A DNA stretch of 64,000 bases from Oscheius onirici. Lineage: Eukaryota; Nematoda; Chromadorea; Rhabditida; Rhabditidae. Both the position numbers and the translations under genes were made by a program. The DNA lies in contig OW051470.1 in the NCBI GenBank assembly GCA_932521025.1, positions 744,001 to 808,000 of the forward strand, read 5' to 3'. This document shows, piece by piece, positions 44,742-55,237 of the stretch (position 1 is its first letter; the number at the start of each line of letters is the position of its first letter). The notes below the pieces were generated by a model. That model worked only from the letters and a program-made list of their open reading frames with translations. It did not search any database and was not told the DNA's origin.

Positions 44742-45690
44742 ATGCTTCATCACTTGGGCATCTTTGGCGTTTACGTGGACGAAGAGGACAAGCCGAAGAT
44801 CAGACAAGCTAAGATTCCTGAAATTGTCCAGCGCGTCGCTCAAGTAAACAGTGGAAAATTGCAACTGCTCATCCGCGATGAAGATCAAGTTCTTGACTGG
44901 TACCATCGCGTTGAAAAGGAGCCGACTCGTCACAATACTGATCTCATGGAGGAAGCTCTCAGTTCTGCCGGAAAATCGGAAATGTTCAAGAAGAAAAAGT
45001 TTCTGGTTCCGGACATTTCTCCAGTGTTCTTCTTCCCTTCTTCAACCCACTTAAACAGAAGGGCAGTTTCGAATTCAAATGGAACGACGGAATTCTTCGT
45101 CTTGCCAGCTCTGAGATCTGTGAGAAATACTATTATGCTGAAGAGCGGCAGCGGCAGATTAGAGTCGGACTCATTGCTCACTCTCTCCTAACAGAAGACG
45201 TTCAGGTATCTATACTGTTGGAAAGGAGCTCAACTATACCATGAACTACATCGACTTGGACGAGATTGGAGTCGTAGTCAGCAAGGAGGTCGACTGTCAG
45301 GTTAACGGCAAAATGGCGGTGAGGAGAACACAGCTTTACAAATGGTTGTTCAAGTAAACAGTGGAAAGTTGCAACTGCTCATCCGCGATTAATGGCAAAA
45401 TGGCGGAGATCAAGAAGACGCGCTACGAGCAGCTGCACCATCTGAAAGTTCTGGACATTTGCGTGAAATCTTTGGCCCTTGGAGGAATCAGTAGCATAGT
45501 CTGTGCAACCGTAAATGAGGGAAGAGTTGAGAAGGTGAAGATGGCTCAACTGGAATGAGTCTTTGTGGACAGCGTCGTCCGCAACTGCTATGACCTTCTC
45601 CAATTCATTCTACAGAAGCTCCGGATACTCTTGGCGAAGATTACGGTAGCTAACGATAAAACGATAAAACTTTGTATTAGGGCTGAAGGG
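44742..45690 (+). pseudogene. decayed member of the 42-kb unknown family
   Basis: Homology covers the whole family protein: MLHHLGIFGVYVDEEDKP, then FNPLKQKGSFEFKWNDG, LNYTMNYIDLDEIGVVVSKE and CVKSLALGGISSIVCAT. Lesions are visible. There is a 1-b frameshift at about 45030 (PVFFFP to FFNPL). An insertion of about 75 b at 45320-45395 is flanked by a GGCAAAATGGCG duplication and brings stops. An in-frame stop lies at 45558. The insertion contains a copy of 44840-44880 (GTAAACAGTGGAAA..TGCAACTGC) from the same gene. The intron after exon 3 is absent, as in the 40-kb copy. Confidence 0.7.
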
Positions 45691-45990
45691 CTGAAGGAAG
45701 ACTCCAGTTCGATATAGAGATCAACGGGACAGAGCCGCGTTCTTTCAGTTGCTCCGAAGCTGTAGTTTTATCCATTTTTTCTGCATAGAAACCAAAACAT
45801 CAGATATTTTGGAAGACAGGCAGAGGGTCCCTCTGTCCCTCAGACCAGATCTCGTCCCTTGCCCTGTCCTTGACTCAGTCTCTCAGGATAACGATAAAAC
45901 TTTGTATTAGGGCTAAAGGGCTGAAGGAAGACTCCAGTTCGATATAGAGATCAACGGGACAGAGCCACGTTCTTTCACCTACTTTGTAAG
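45648..45990. repeat. direct duplication downstream of the family pseudogene
   Basis: 45648-45735 is repeated at 45890-45975 almost exactly (AACGATAAAACTTTGTATTA onward to GGGACAGAGCC). The DNA between them, with the second copy start, matches 39286-39410 inverted. Confidence 0.8.
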
Positions 45991-47090
45991 GAGCTAGACT
46001 GAACAGAGAAGACACTTTAGAAACTACTGTCCCGAATGGACCAGCCCCAGATTTCAATGAAAATGTCTATCAAGACGCCACTTAAAGCCAGTGTCCGGAC
46101 CTTTTAATTCGAAGGTTTTGTAGGTTGTGTGAATTTCAATTTCTGCCGTAGTTCCTTTTGCTTACAGGGGTGGGCACTAATTAGTTGCCACTCGGGTCTA
46201 GCGCCGCGTAGATCGTTTACATTCGCTTTAACATTTCATGACGGCTCTTTTATGGTATGTTCAACAAAAAGAGATCATTACAGTAACGCCTACGTTTGCG
46301 TGATATAATGGTCTCACAGGATCTGAAATTGTGTCTCTCTGCCTCACTGCCCCTCACAAGGGAAGTACTTCAGGTCAAAGTGTAGTTTGACGACGAGTAA
46401 GGTGTCATTCGATAGCCCACATCATGGGGATCAAAGGGTATATTTCCAAATTTGCTTAATCCCTTCCTGGATCGAGCTATGGCGGTTTTACATTTTTTTC
46501 GGGACAGCGTCGGAATATCACTTCGCTGGAAAGCGAAAACAAACGTGACAATGAAACAGAGTGGTGAGCACAGCAGACTGGGAATATATTAATGTACTTA
46601 TGGGTTCAATTCTTTTTTGTTATTTTCTTTTTGCTTTTTCATTTTGTAGCCGGTATCACCTTTTTAAAATATCTCCCCCTTCTCATTACATCGATGTTTC
46701 GAAAACGTGCACAAAAACATCAGCCATTCAAATTTTCAATATTTCTTCCAATACTCATTGAGAGACTCATTCACCTCATTGACTTTTTCGAATCATAATA
46801 CTTTTTCAAGTGATATTATTTGCAGATCGGTAGTTGCTTGGTGTTCGGCTGTAAGTCAAATTTTTCACATGAGTTTTCGCATATGCGTTTACAAACAGCA
46901 CCTTCTGACGTTTGCCAGTTCCTTTGTCCCAATTTTGCCTTTTCCCGCTTCTCTTATAATTAGTTCGTTAAAAATTTCGAATGTTTTCTACTACTAATTA
47001 TTCAAACTTCAAAAACTTTTCAAACAATTATCAAAAGAAAAGTTCTGAAAGTTAATTAAAGCTATTCAGTCAGCCAATTATGCCCAAGGA
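45991..47090. other. intergenic spacer
   Basis: 46168-46229 (CAGGGGTGGGCACTAATTAG ... TCTAGCG.CGC..TAGATCG) matches the terminal inverted repeat of the element at 59683-60109 but has no second end nearby. No gene is seen. Confidence 0.5.
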
Positions 47091-48480
47091 GTCGTCTGCC
47101 AAGTCCAGTAGCCCAGCCCAGCATCAAGACGTCGCCTACAAGATTAAAGAGAGAACCGGAAGAAGTTGAGAGAGCTCCATCTTGTGCCGAAACCAATTGG
47201 ATAAAAGAGCCCAGGATAGAGAGAATGTCGGAGAGTCGAATCTAGAGCGGAGGAATGTAGTTAGATTGAAGACTGCCGAGAAGGTAGAGGACGCCTACTT
47301 AAACAGAGCTGAGCTCTTGAATCGAACGTTATGTGTGAGGATACCCGAGCAGTACGTCTACCGAGCCACCACAAAGCCAGTCATTCTCTATGTCAATGTC
47401 CTTTGTCCCTTTCAGCTTTTCAGCCCCGTAGATCTACCCAGAGATGTCGCCTACTTCGAGCCGAGCATAGGATCTTTCGTTGAGAACAAATTGAAGCAGT
47501 GGTGTTTATGAACCGAGTGAAAAGGCAGTCAGTCTAGACGCATAGCGGAGGTCCGAGAGCCGAATCTGCTTGAAAGAAGCAGTGTAGAGAGACAGAGAAG
47601 CCGAACTACTCAGAAAGCCATGACGACGCCTACACTAACAGAGCTGGGCTCTTGAATCGAACGTCATGAGCGAGGAACTAAGAGCACTACGTCTACCGTG
47701 CCACCAGAAAGCCACTCTCTTTGTCCCTCTGTCCTTTTCAGAACTTCAGCCCTGTAGATCTACCCAGAGACGTCGCCTACTTCGAGAGGAGCAGAGAACA
47801 AGTTGACGGAGTGATTTTTGTCGAGTCTTGTGAAAAGCCAGTCAGTCTGGAAGCAGAGTAGAGAGCAATTCACATGCCCGAGAGGCGAGATTCGAGAGGA
47901 GAGAGCCGTTGCCTACATTAACAGAGCTCGGCTCTAGATTCGAATATCTGTGCCAGTAGGAGAGAAATGTTGATCACATCTAGGCATGGGCACCGGGCCC
48001 GTGTCAGTGTTGACTGAGATCGTGCCAGCAAGGCGCATTTTCGGGGGAAGACTGCCTTAACGAGAAAACTTGGCATCCGTTTTGAACATGAGCTCGGCGT
48101 GGCATATTGAGCCTATGTTCAAATTGGGTGCCAAGTTTTCATGGTTCCCCCAAAAGTGCGCACTGCTGGCATGGTCCCGGTGCCCATGCCTAATCACATC
48201 GAAATGAGAGAAGTGTCGACTTACGAGAGAGATCGATGTTGTCTACTTCCCTACTGTCATTCACTCCGGAGCTGTATGAGACCATCAAAGAGAGTAGAGG
48301 AACCAGGAGTAGCGATTAGAAATGCATACTCCTCGAGTATCAGACGTCGTCTACACGGAAAGAGCTGTGCTTTTGAGCCAACAGAGAGGAATCCTAGATC
48401 TATCGAATCAACACAAAGGCAGTCGTTCTCTTTCTGCCCCTCTGTTTACCTGTCTGTCTGTTCTCTCTACCAACAGAACA
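47091..48480. repeat. degenerate tandem repeat, about 280-335 b unit
   Basis: Blocks recur in order: GACGCCTAC.TTAACAGAGCT..GCTCTTGAATCGAA (47290, 47625, weaker at 47906 and 48340), ACGTCTACCG.GCCACCA.AAAGCCA (47356, 47692) and GTAGATCTACCCAGAGA.GTCGCCTACTTCGAG (47430, 47755). The array is interrupted by the hAT-like element at 47981. Open stretches in it are interrupted and not conserved between units, so no gene is called. Confidence 0.7.
47981..48192. mobile_element. hAT-like MITE with 8-bp target duplication
   Basis: 212 b. The ends are TAGGCATGGGCACCGGG and CCCGGTGCCCATGCCTA. An 8-bp direct repeat, ATCACATC, lies at 47973-47980 and 48193-48200. Subterminal inverted blocks are AAACTTGGCA / TGCCAAGTTT. 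The 8-bp duplication and TAGG..GGGC-type ends fit the hAT superfamily. It has no transposase. Confidence 0.82.
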
Positions 48481-48851
48481 CCAACATCAGTCGTTCACCG
48501 GGATTTGTGCACCCAAAAATGTTACTTCCTGCGTCCCGCGGGACGCGATCCCGAACAATTTTTTTCCCGCCGTCCCACGGGAATCCCGTGCGGGAGCCCG
48601 AGGTTTTTCGCAAGCCCAATCCAGGTGAGAAGATGAACTGGATGAAGATCCTCTTTTATTACGCTTCGACTTGAGCAATTGCAACTTTCCACTGTTTACA
48701 ATTTCAGGAATCTTAGCTTGTCCGATCGGTTTGTCCTCATCGATTGTGGTTAAGTAATCAGGTGAAACTGTCTACTGGATGAAGATTGTGGTTAAGGTGT
48801 GAATAGTTTATATAAAAGTTTTATTGTGACAAGAAAAAACCCCGAACAACG
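48481..48851. other. spacer with rearranged fragments
   Basis: GTCCCGCGGGAC-type palindromes lie at 48532-48600. 48676-48725 is the reverse complement of 44806-44870 of the family pseudogene (TGCAACTTTCCACTGTTTAC, AGGAATCTTAGCTTGTC). TAATCAGGTGAAACTG at about 48755 recurs at 50471. Confidence 0.55.
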
Positions 48852-49784
48852 TCAAGGAAATAATCTGTCTACGGGGTACGTTGGATCATGAACAAAACAC
48901 CAGGGACAGGCTCTCTGAGCCGGAGTTTTGTACTCATCACCGGGACGAGTAAACTGCGCTCGGTACCAGTCTTTCGGCTTGTAGTATTCTCTGTAGAAGA
49001 GCGGGACAGGATTGTTGGCCGGCTTCAGATATTCTCCTCTTCCACGAGGAGCTGTTCCGGGCCCGACAAGAGTACGAGAAGCTGTTGGACCGACGTTTAT
49101 TCCAAAGTTGGTCACTTTTACTCTAAAAAGTTTGGAGATATTGATTTTGAGTCAGGTTGGACAGAAGAACAAAGGGCCAGACAGTTTTGTAACTCACTTG
49201 ACCGTGTCATCTGCTGCCGAGACTCTTGTCCCGATATCAACTCCCGCTCCCTGTCTGTCCCATTCGACCAGGCCACCCCTGAAACAGATTCTTTTTGACC
49301 AATCCCCAGACTCACGTATTTGCCTTAAATAGCTTGAAAGCCCGTCCCCGGTTCCCAAACTCTACAACTCCATCATTTTCAGTAACGTCAACTACAGCCC
49401 CGACGCTATGACCAACCTGAAAGAGTGATACCTTGACCATATGCTCTCACCTCAGTCTGCTCCTGAATCAGAGGAATGTTGTACTTTCTCAAAAGTCTCA
49501 AATCGATTCCATTTCTGTAGCCATAGGCTGCTCCATAGCGCTCGGACAAGCCAATCTGTTCCCTCTTCAGAATCTCTCCCCTCGGCCCAAAGCAGAGATA
49601 CTCTCGGATTCCGGTGTAGCAAGTGATCAGAGATCTGAAGGTTACGGTATTTTCGTCAACTGACTTACCTCAAACTGACAGGAAAGTCTATTCCTTCCTC
49701 TGTAGCTAGGGCAGCTTGGCGACGAACACGGATTGCGCCATCAGTTGCCGAGAGGACGAGCGAAAGCCAGATCAGCTGTCTCAT
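48852..49784 (-). CDS. secreted protein of unknown family, 250 aa
   Basis: Five exons (49669-49784, 49451-49634, 49316-49416, 49198-49278, 48852-49122) join in phase to 250 aa. MRQLIWLSLVLSATDGAIRV is a signal peptide, followed by VRRQ, a possible furin-type site. The mature protein contains LITCYTGIREYLCFGPRGE, VGAVVDVTENDGVVEFGNRG and, near the C-terminus, FYREYYKPKDWYRAQF and RACPWCFVHDPTYPVD, with CPWC giving a CxxC pair. No family is recognised; it is probably an extracellular nematode-specific protein. The start is the only ATG with a signal peptide. A fragment of its first two exons is duplicated at 50586-50714. Confidence 0.75.
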
Positions 49785-50855
49785 TTTGGCTGGGAGAAAT
49801 GGATAGCTGCGGCACAGTGTTTTGGAACGGGTTCGAAGGCTGCAGAAGGGGACGCGTGGAAACAAGGCTTTTTAGATTTATATTTTCCAAGACCTGACTA
49901 CTTAACCACAATTTCTATTTTTTTTGCTTTTGTGCCCTTTGTTTCCCTTGGTCTGATTGGCTCCGACTTTTCTTCTCTTGGTATGTTCCTATTCCGTCTG
50001 GACTCTGCTTTTCCAGACGGTAACACAATAACAGAGTTTAGTAATAACGTTCAGAGCCCCTGTACTCGTTTTGTCTTTTTTCCTTTTCCGATTTTGCTAG
50101 TTTTTCAGAGAAGTCGTTGGTGAAGAAAGAAGTTCATATCTATTTAAAAGGGTTTATTCGAGGTGATCTACGGGGGTTCCGTGTGGCAAATATACGCTTC
50201 TTCTGGCGGTAAATGCGATTGGAGGGTTACGATCTGAGCTTCTCCAGTGCTAGTTGGACCGGGACAGGCTGGGCTGGCGAGAGATGCCAGGGTAGACTAC
50301 CTTCGTGTACTACCATATCTATAAGGCTGTAAAATAAGAAGATTCCGTCGCCTCTACCCCACTGATTCGGAACAAGAACAAAGGTTTAGCTGCTCTCTTT
50401 TTATTTGATATATCACATTTGACGCAGCTATTGAATAGTCCTAGAACGAGAGAAACCCAGCCACGAGATCAGTAATCAGGTGAAACTGCCTACTGGCAAA
50501 AAAATGTTGTAGTAGACGATTCGGCCCCCAACATCGGATCTCTCCCAAACGATGGTGCTAACTAGTAAAAGTTTTGTCCAAACGTGTAGCAAGTGATCAG
50601 AGATCTGAAGGTTACGGTATTTTTGTCAACTGAGTTACCTCAAACTGACTGGAAAGTCTATTCCTTCCTCTGTAGCTAGGGCAGCTTGGCGACGAACACG
50701 GATTGCGCCATCAGATATATATGGGGTCGAGCAATGGTCGTTTGGGGTATCAGGGGGACAGATGGACAGAGGAATGGAAAGACAGTGAGATTGTTCCGTC
50801 TATTGTTTGTTTCTGTCTCTGTCATCTGTACTACTAGAATACTGCAGACAATACG
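49785..50855. other. spacer with exon duplicate
   Basis: 50586-50714 repeats 49616-49744 with few changes: the end of exon 1, the whole short first intron and the start of exon 2 of the secreted-protein gene, in the same orientation, then breaks off at ATATATATGG. It is a partial gene duplicate that cannot function. Confidence 0.75.
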
Positions 50856-52112
50856 CTAGAATACTTTCAAAAACAAGTAACACTTTATTGACCACCAGTT
50901 TCTCATGCTCCTATTCGGCTTCCAATATGGGTTACTGTAGTTTTCTTTCCAGAAGAACGTACTACCGTCCGAAACTAAATAGGAGTCTTTTCCGGTCGTT
51001 ACAAAAGGGTCATACCGTAATCTTTCGGCATCATGCATGTAATGAAGAAGGTCCTGCAGCATTCTTATCCTCTTTTCCCTTGATATATGGGAGCGGTGAT
51101 CGACAACCTTGTTCTCAGAGACGACTGTCTGGTCATCTGTTTCAGTGGGTCGGGCTTCGGGAAGCAGACTGAAAACTAGCCGATTTTAAAAGAAGGCTTC
51201 CTTTTCAGGTCAACTTTCGCTCAAAACATACGTTTCGCGCATTTCCGGCTCAATTATGGCTTCCTCCATGTCATGAAATTATGTCCTTACCTGGGAGAGG
51301 GACTTTTAATGAACTCGGATAATTTGCCCGCTCTCTGCCGAGGAACTAGATTCCAAGGGGATAAGCTGTCAAGAACAGACTATGCACCCACACCGGTAAA
51401 GGATCCAAAGGTTCAGCTTGGAGAGGGTACATATGAGTCAGAACTTGGAAAAAATTTGGGGGACAAGAGTCACATGGATCAAGCTGACATGGGACTCTCG
51501 ATCAATCTCTCTAAACGAGCGATATACAGGCTCATACAAAGTTCAGACAGACTAAACATTGATAGTACAGTACCAGGATCGATCAGAGAATTAAGGAGGT
51601 CACAACCACTAATCTGACAGTTCTGAACTGATCAGAGAGAACCTGCTCCTGTCGACATAGTACAGAGACTAACTGAAGGGTTGCTTAGCATTAATGGGCG
51701 TTCTGATCTGTTCAGAATGTTTGGCGAGTGAGACACGTCTGGTCAAGATGTATTCTTTCAGGGCAGAAACTGTCAACTGATGAGACTGTAGAAAAGCTGC
51801 GACTACGACCTGAGAGACAGAAACAGGTAATCTTCGCTTGCCTACAGTAGGAACACAGTAGAAATAGAGTAAGGGAAATGCGGATCCTACCCTCTGACCC
51901 CCTACAATCATTGCGGCTCACTGGATCTCTGAAACCGCTGCCAAATCGGACCATGTCCGTGGAAAAGTGAAACGGGAGTGGAGCCATAATGAGCAAGAAT
52001 AGTTCTTAAGCAGTGTACTGTAACACTAGCCAGCCAAATTTTTGGGATCTAAAGAAACTAACCTTAGCAAAGAGAGGATGAGAAAGCCGAGAGCCAGACT
52101 GCTGTTCGTCAT
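50856..52112 (-). CDS. small secreted protein, candidate peptide precursor
   Basis: Two exons, 52063-52112 and 50856-51168, join in phase across an intron of about 890 b to give 120 aa. MTNSSLALGFLILSLLSLLP is a signal peptide completed exactly across the junction, ending EARP. Then comes a polar spacer (TETDDQTVVSENK), a dibasic site in SREKR and a possibly helical segment IRMLQDLLHYMHDAERLRYD. The rest is aromatic-rich (FFWKENYSNPYWKPN). There are no paired cysteines before the very end. Signal peptide, spacer, KR and helix resemble a neuropeptide or peptide-hormone precursor, but I know no specific relative. AATAAA lies inside the last codons, so the true stop could be different. Confidence 0.5.
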
Positions 52113-53262
52113 TGTGGTGATAAAAGTGAGACAAAATAGGGAAGTCGGGGAGAAGAAGCCACTCCGCCTCTTCTTGAAATGTTCCAAACAGGCGGAAACG
52201 AGACGCTATTCAAATCGCCACGCAGGAAAGCGAATTAGTCGAGTGTGAAGAGTAAGAGACTGCAAAAAATAGAGATTGAGGAACCCCCGCACATTGAGAA
52301 GAAAAAAGTAATAAATAGTGATGATGACGTTGTAGACAGGGAACTAAAAATGGGGTGGAGAAGAAAACAGAAGAACTGAGAGGCAGAGAGACAGGCCTGG
52401 CTGACCCAGGACAGAGACTAGACTGATGGACCCATAAATGGATGAGTTCAGTCCGCTTAAGTGCCAAAACAGCTTTCAGTGCCAAAACAAAGTAAAAGAC
52501 GTCTTACCTGGTTCGAAAAACAGTAAGAACACCATTTATTTTGATTACAAACGAGGCACCCATGTAAAGCTGACTGCTATAAACAAATCAGAGAGGGGGA
52601 AACACGTACAGGACATGGAATATTTATGTTGTCTAATTACGGTAAAGGATTGAGCCGTAAAACATTCGAGAGTACTTGTAACAAGCTAAAAAGTGGATTC
52701 TAGACAGAACTCGGAGATACAAATCAGCCAAACAAGATGCCCAATTTTTAGCATGTTCGTATCCTGGATTTTCGGCTAGCCAACAACAGAAGATCATCTT
52801 GGTGTATAAGAGGATCGTCCAGATGAAAATTCTCGAAAAGCTCCCCTCGGGAATAGCATAAGTTTACATAGAGCAACAAAAGTGGTACCTGGGAAAGAGA
52901 GCAGAAACTGGTGTATGTACCGGTCATCTGGACTGGAATTACCGCAAACATGTCAGTCAGTCAGTTTCAGACTATATTCAAGTCCCTGCATCTTCTTTAC
53001 ACTCCAATGACCACCCATTGCCCCGCCAAACAAGCCTCAATCTGTGCTCTCTTGACCCTCCAGAGCTCAAAGTGTAAAGCCTGATTTATTGATCCCGACT
53101 CTGCCCTTCAGAACCGTACGTGACAATCCCGCACGAAACTGTCCGCCCTGTTGACGGAGCTCTCAGGTCGCTTGCGCAACGCTCAAATACACAGCAAAAA
53201 AAAGATCAGAAATTCATAAATAAGCGGCATCTACGAATCCAGAGACTTAAGCTTATTTTTCT
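52113..53262. other. spacer; one weak ORF
   Basis: 52748-52951 (minus) is a 67-codon ORF with a hydrophobic N-terminal half (VPLLLLYVNLCYSRGE) and a short polar tail. It could be a small secreted peptide but has no supporting splice or homology. Nothing else is supported. 53100-53262 should hold the 3' UTR of the small HSP. Confidence 0.3.
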
Positions 53263-54236
53263 TTACTTCTTCTTCTCGGCAGTGATCTGGAGAACTCCGC
53301 GTCCGGAGAGGTGCGACTTGACAGTAGCTGGGTCAACGTCCGACGGCAGGTGGTAGGCGCGGAGAATTTCGCGGGTCACGGTTCCGTGGGCGTCGTTGCG
53401 CTTCTAAAAAGAGATAAAATAAAAAAAAAAGAATGGAATACCTCATGGCGACAGTGAATGTGGACCTCGTTTCCGGAAACCTTGACCTCAATCTCATTGG
53501 GAGCAAAGAACTGGACGTCGAGTCCAATCTCGAACTTGTCGGACGTGTTGTGGACCTGGAAATGTGAGAGTGAGTTTTTGATTACGGGAAATGATGAGTG
53601 ATACAGTATCGAATAAGCTTTTTACCGATTTTTGCTTATCAAACTCTCTATAGCCACAGTCCTTCAGCGAAACGGACCATGAGGTTTGACATTTGTTTTA
53701 CAGGACTCGGGTATGAGTTTCCAGCGAAGCAATTATGTCTGTTTGAGCGTCGTAACTGCTTTATTAGTACATCGATCAGAAAAGACCGATTGAATCGAAA
53801 AGCAAATGACGGACACCCAATTTTATAGTTTCCTCAGAAACCTACTGTCTTCAGAAAGTTCCTAAACTGGCGTCTGGTAAAAATTCTGTCTCTTTTTATT
53901 TTTAGACAGACAAATTTACCCTCCCCTACTTGTTCCCTTTTGATTTGAGAGACGGATAAAGTAAAAACGAGCAAAGATCCGAAACCAAATTATTCTGAGG
54001 ATCTTTTCCTCTTCAGCCTTGAAAGCCTCTAGCTCTACAAGTTTTAACTGGGCGCTCCGAAAACGACCGAAACCATTAGTTTTTCCGAGATTTGACAGGA
54101 TTTACCTGTCTGTCTCAATAAAGGTAACATTCAGAAAAAATAAGCAAAAATGAGGACTCACCTTGACGACTCCATCATGTCCCTGAAGGGGCCAGTCCCA
54201 GGTAGCGGCATCGTGGGTAAGGGGAACAGCAGACAT
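53263..54236 (-). CDS. hsp-12: small heat shock protein, HSP-12 type
   Basis: This is a member of the alpha-crystallin/HSP20 chaperone family, of the very short nematode HSP12 class. Three exons (54162-54236, 53442-53555, 53263-53403) give 109 aa in phase. The N-terminal arm is only about 24 residues (MSAVPLTHDAATWDWPLQGH). The alpha-crystallin domain follows: VHNTSDKFEIGLDVQFFAPN, EIEVKVSGNEVHIHCRHE, then REILRAYHLPSDVD and the L-x-G-x-G-V-L motif SHLSGRGVLQITA. There is almost no C-terminal extension (EKKK). This matches the architecture of the C. elegans hsp-12 proteins of about 110 aa, which lack chaperone oligomers of normal size. I see no clear heat-shock element in the short upstream region. 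Confidence 0.93.
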
Positions 54237-55015
54237 TTTCTGAAAGCTCCTGGTCAAAAAGCAAGTTGGAAGGGAAAAGAAAGTGTAATAATGGCTCTCT
54301 CTCCCTCAAAGAGGAATGCGCAGGCAGGGGCGCAGCTTCCCGACAGCCGAGCTCAATGCAGCTGCGGGGAGACTGTTTACGACTGGGAATGTACCGAGAG
54401 AGGGAGAGACTGTGTAATGTCAATTTCGGGACGCTCGGTCGCTCTCTGAAATGAGAAGGACCTTGTTTATGAGAGACAGATGTGGAGTGGTCGGGTTGAA
54501 GACTCGGACCGAAGTAAACAGTGGGAGGCGGCACGTAGCAATGAGTTGTGGTCTCTCGGATCAGGGGATCAGGACATAAGGGGGAGGGATTGAGAGAGTA
54601 GGAGAAATCTCTGTCTCTCTGTCCCTCTGACTCTGATTCTTTACTGACTGTGTAAAGTAATGACTCTTGTTATTTCCAGCTGCGGCATTTCTATCAAAAT
54701 CACACTCAGCGTTCCAGATGTGAGACCAATGGGAGAGAGGGTACGAAATTTCTGGGAAACTGAAAAAGATTGCCAGAGTGTGAACTGTCGACCAAATTTA
54801 GCTGGCTAAAACAAGAGAACGTGTGAACTGTGGAGCCTGTGGTCCACAACTGCAGGAGCTCCCTTCCAAAGTCATATACCCTTCATATTTACTTGTTGAT
54901 CAGAACGCCTGAAAACTTTTTGTAAGGCACGAGGGCTCCTGCTCGCGAGGACACCTGACCGGCCAGAGAGCAGCGGTAAACAAGAACAATAAGACCTCGG
55001 CAGTAGCTTTATACT
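54237..55015. other. intergenic spacer
   Basis: This contains the HSP promoter side and a GTGTGAACTGTGGAGCCTGT repeat (about 54779-54850) related to 8255-8390. No gene is seen. Confidence 0.5.
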
Positions 55016-55237
55016 TCAGTTCAGAAAGCCACTTCTGACGCAGAAGCTCCTACTACAGTAGTATCCACTGGGACAGGGTGTTACGGAGCCACATCGCTGT
55101 GTCTTGGGCCTATTTCCGGGGAAGTGTTTTCTGCAAACTCCTTCGATGCAACTGAAGGGGAATCTGCACTCGTGCATGCAAGAGGCGGATAGCTGGATTA
55201 GTAGAAGGACGAGTAGAGAGTAGACGAATAGTTTCAT
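55016..55237 (-). CDS. small cysteine-rich secreted protein
   Basis: A single-exon 73-aa protein. MKLFVYSLLVLLLIQLSASC is a signal peptide. The mature part has eight cysteines with motifs CRFPFSCIEGVC and CPSGYYCSRSFC. The CPSGYYC motif resembles CPEGQFC and CPTGYYP in the modular protein just downstream, so the two may share an origin. Small Cys-rich secreted proteins of this sort can be antimicrobial, protease-inhibitor or structural; nothing in the sequence decides. Confidence 0.6.
   Translation of the reverse strand: MKLFVYSLLVLLLIQLSASCMHECRFPFSCIEGVCRKHFPGNRPKTQRCGSVTPCPSGYYCSRSFCVRSGFLN

Noticed and set aside
48141..48674. 177-codon plus-strand ORF
   Set aside because: It starts inside the hAT-like element, crosses its target duplication and runs through tandem repeat units; composition is not gene-like.
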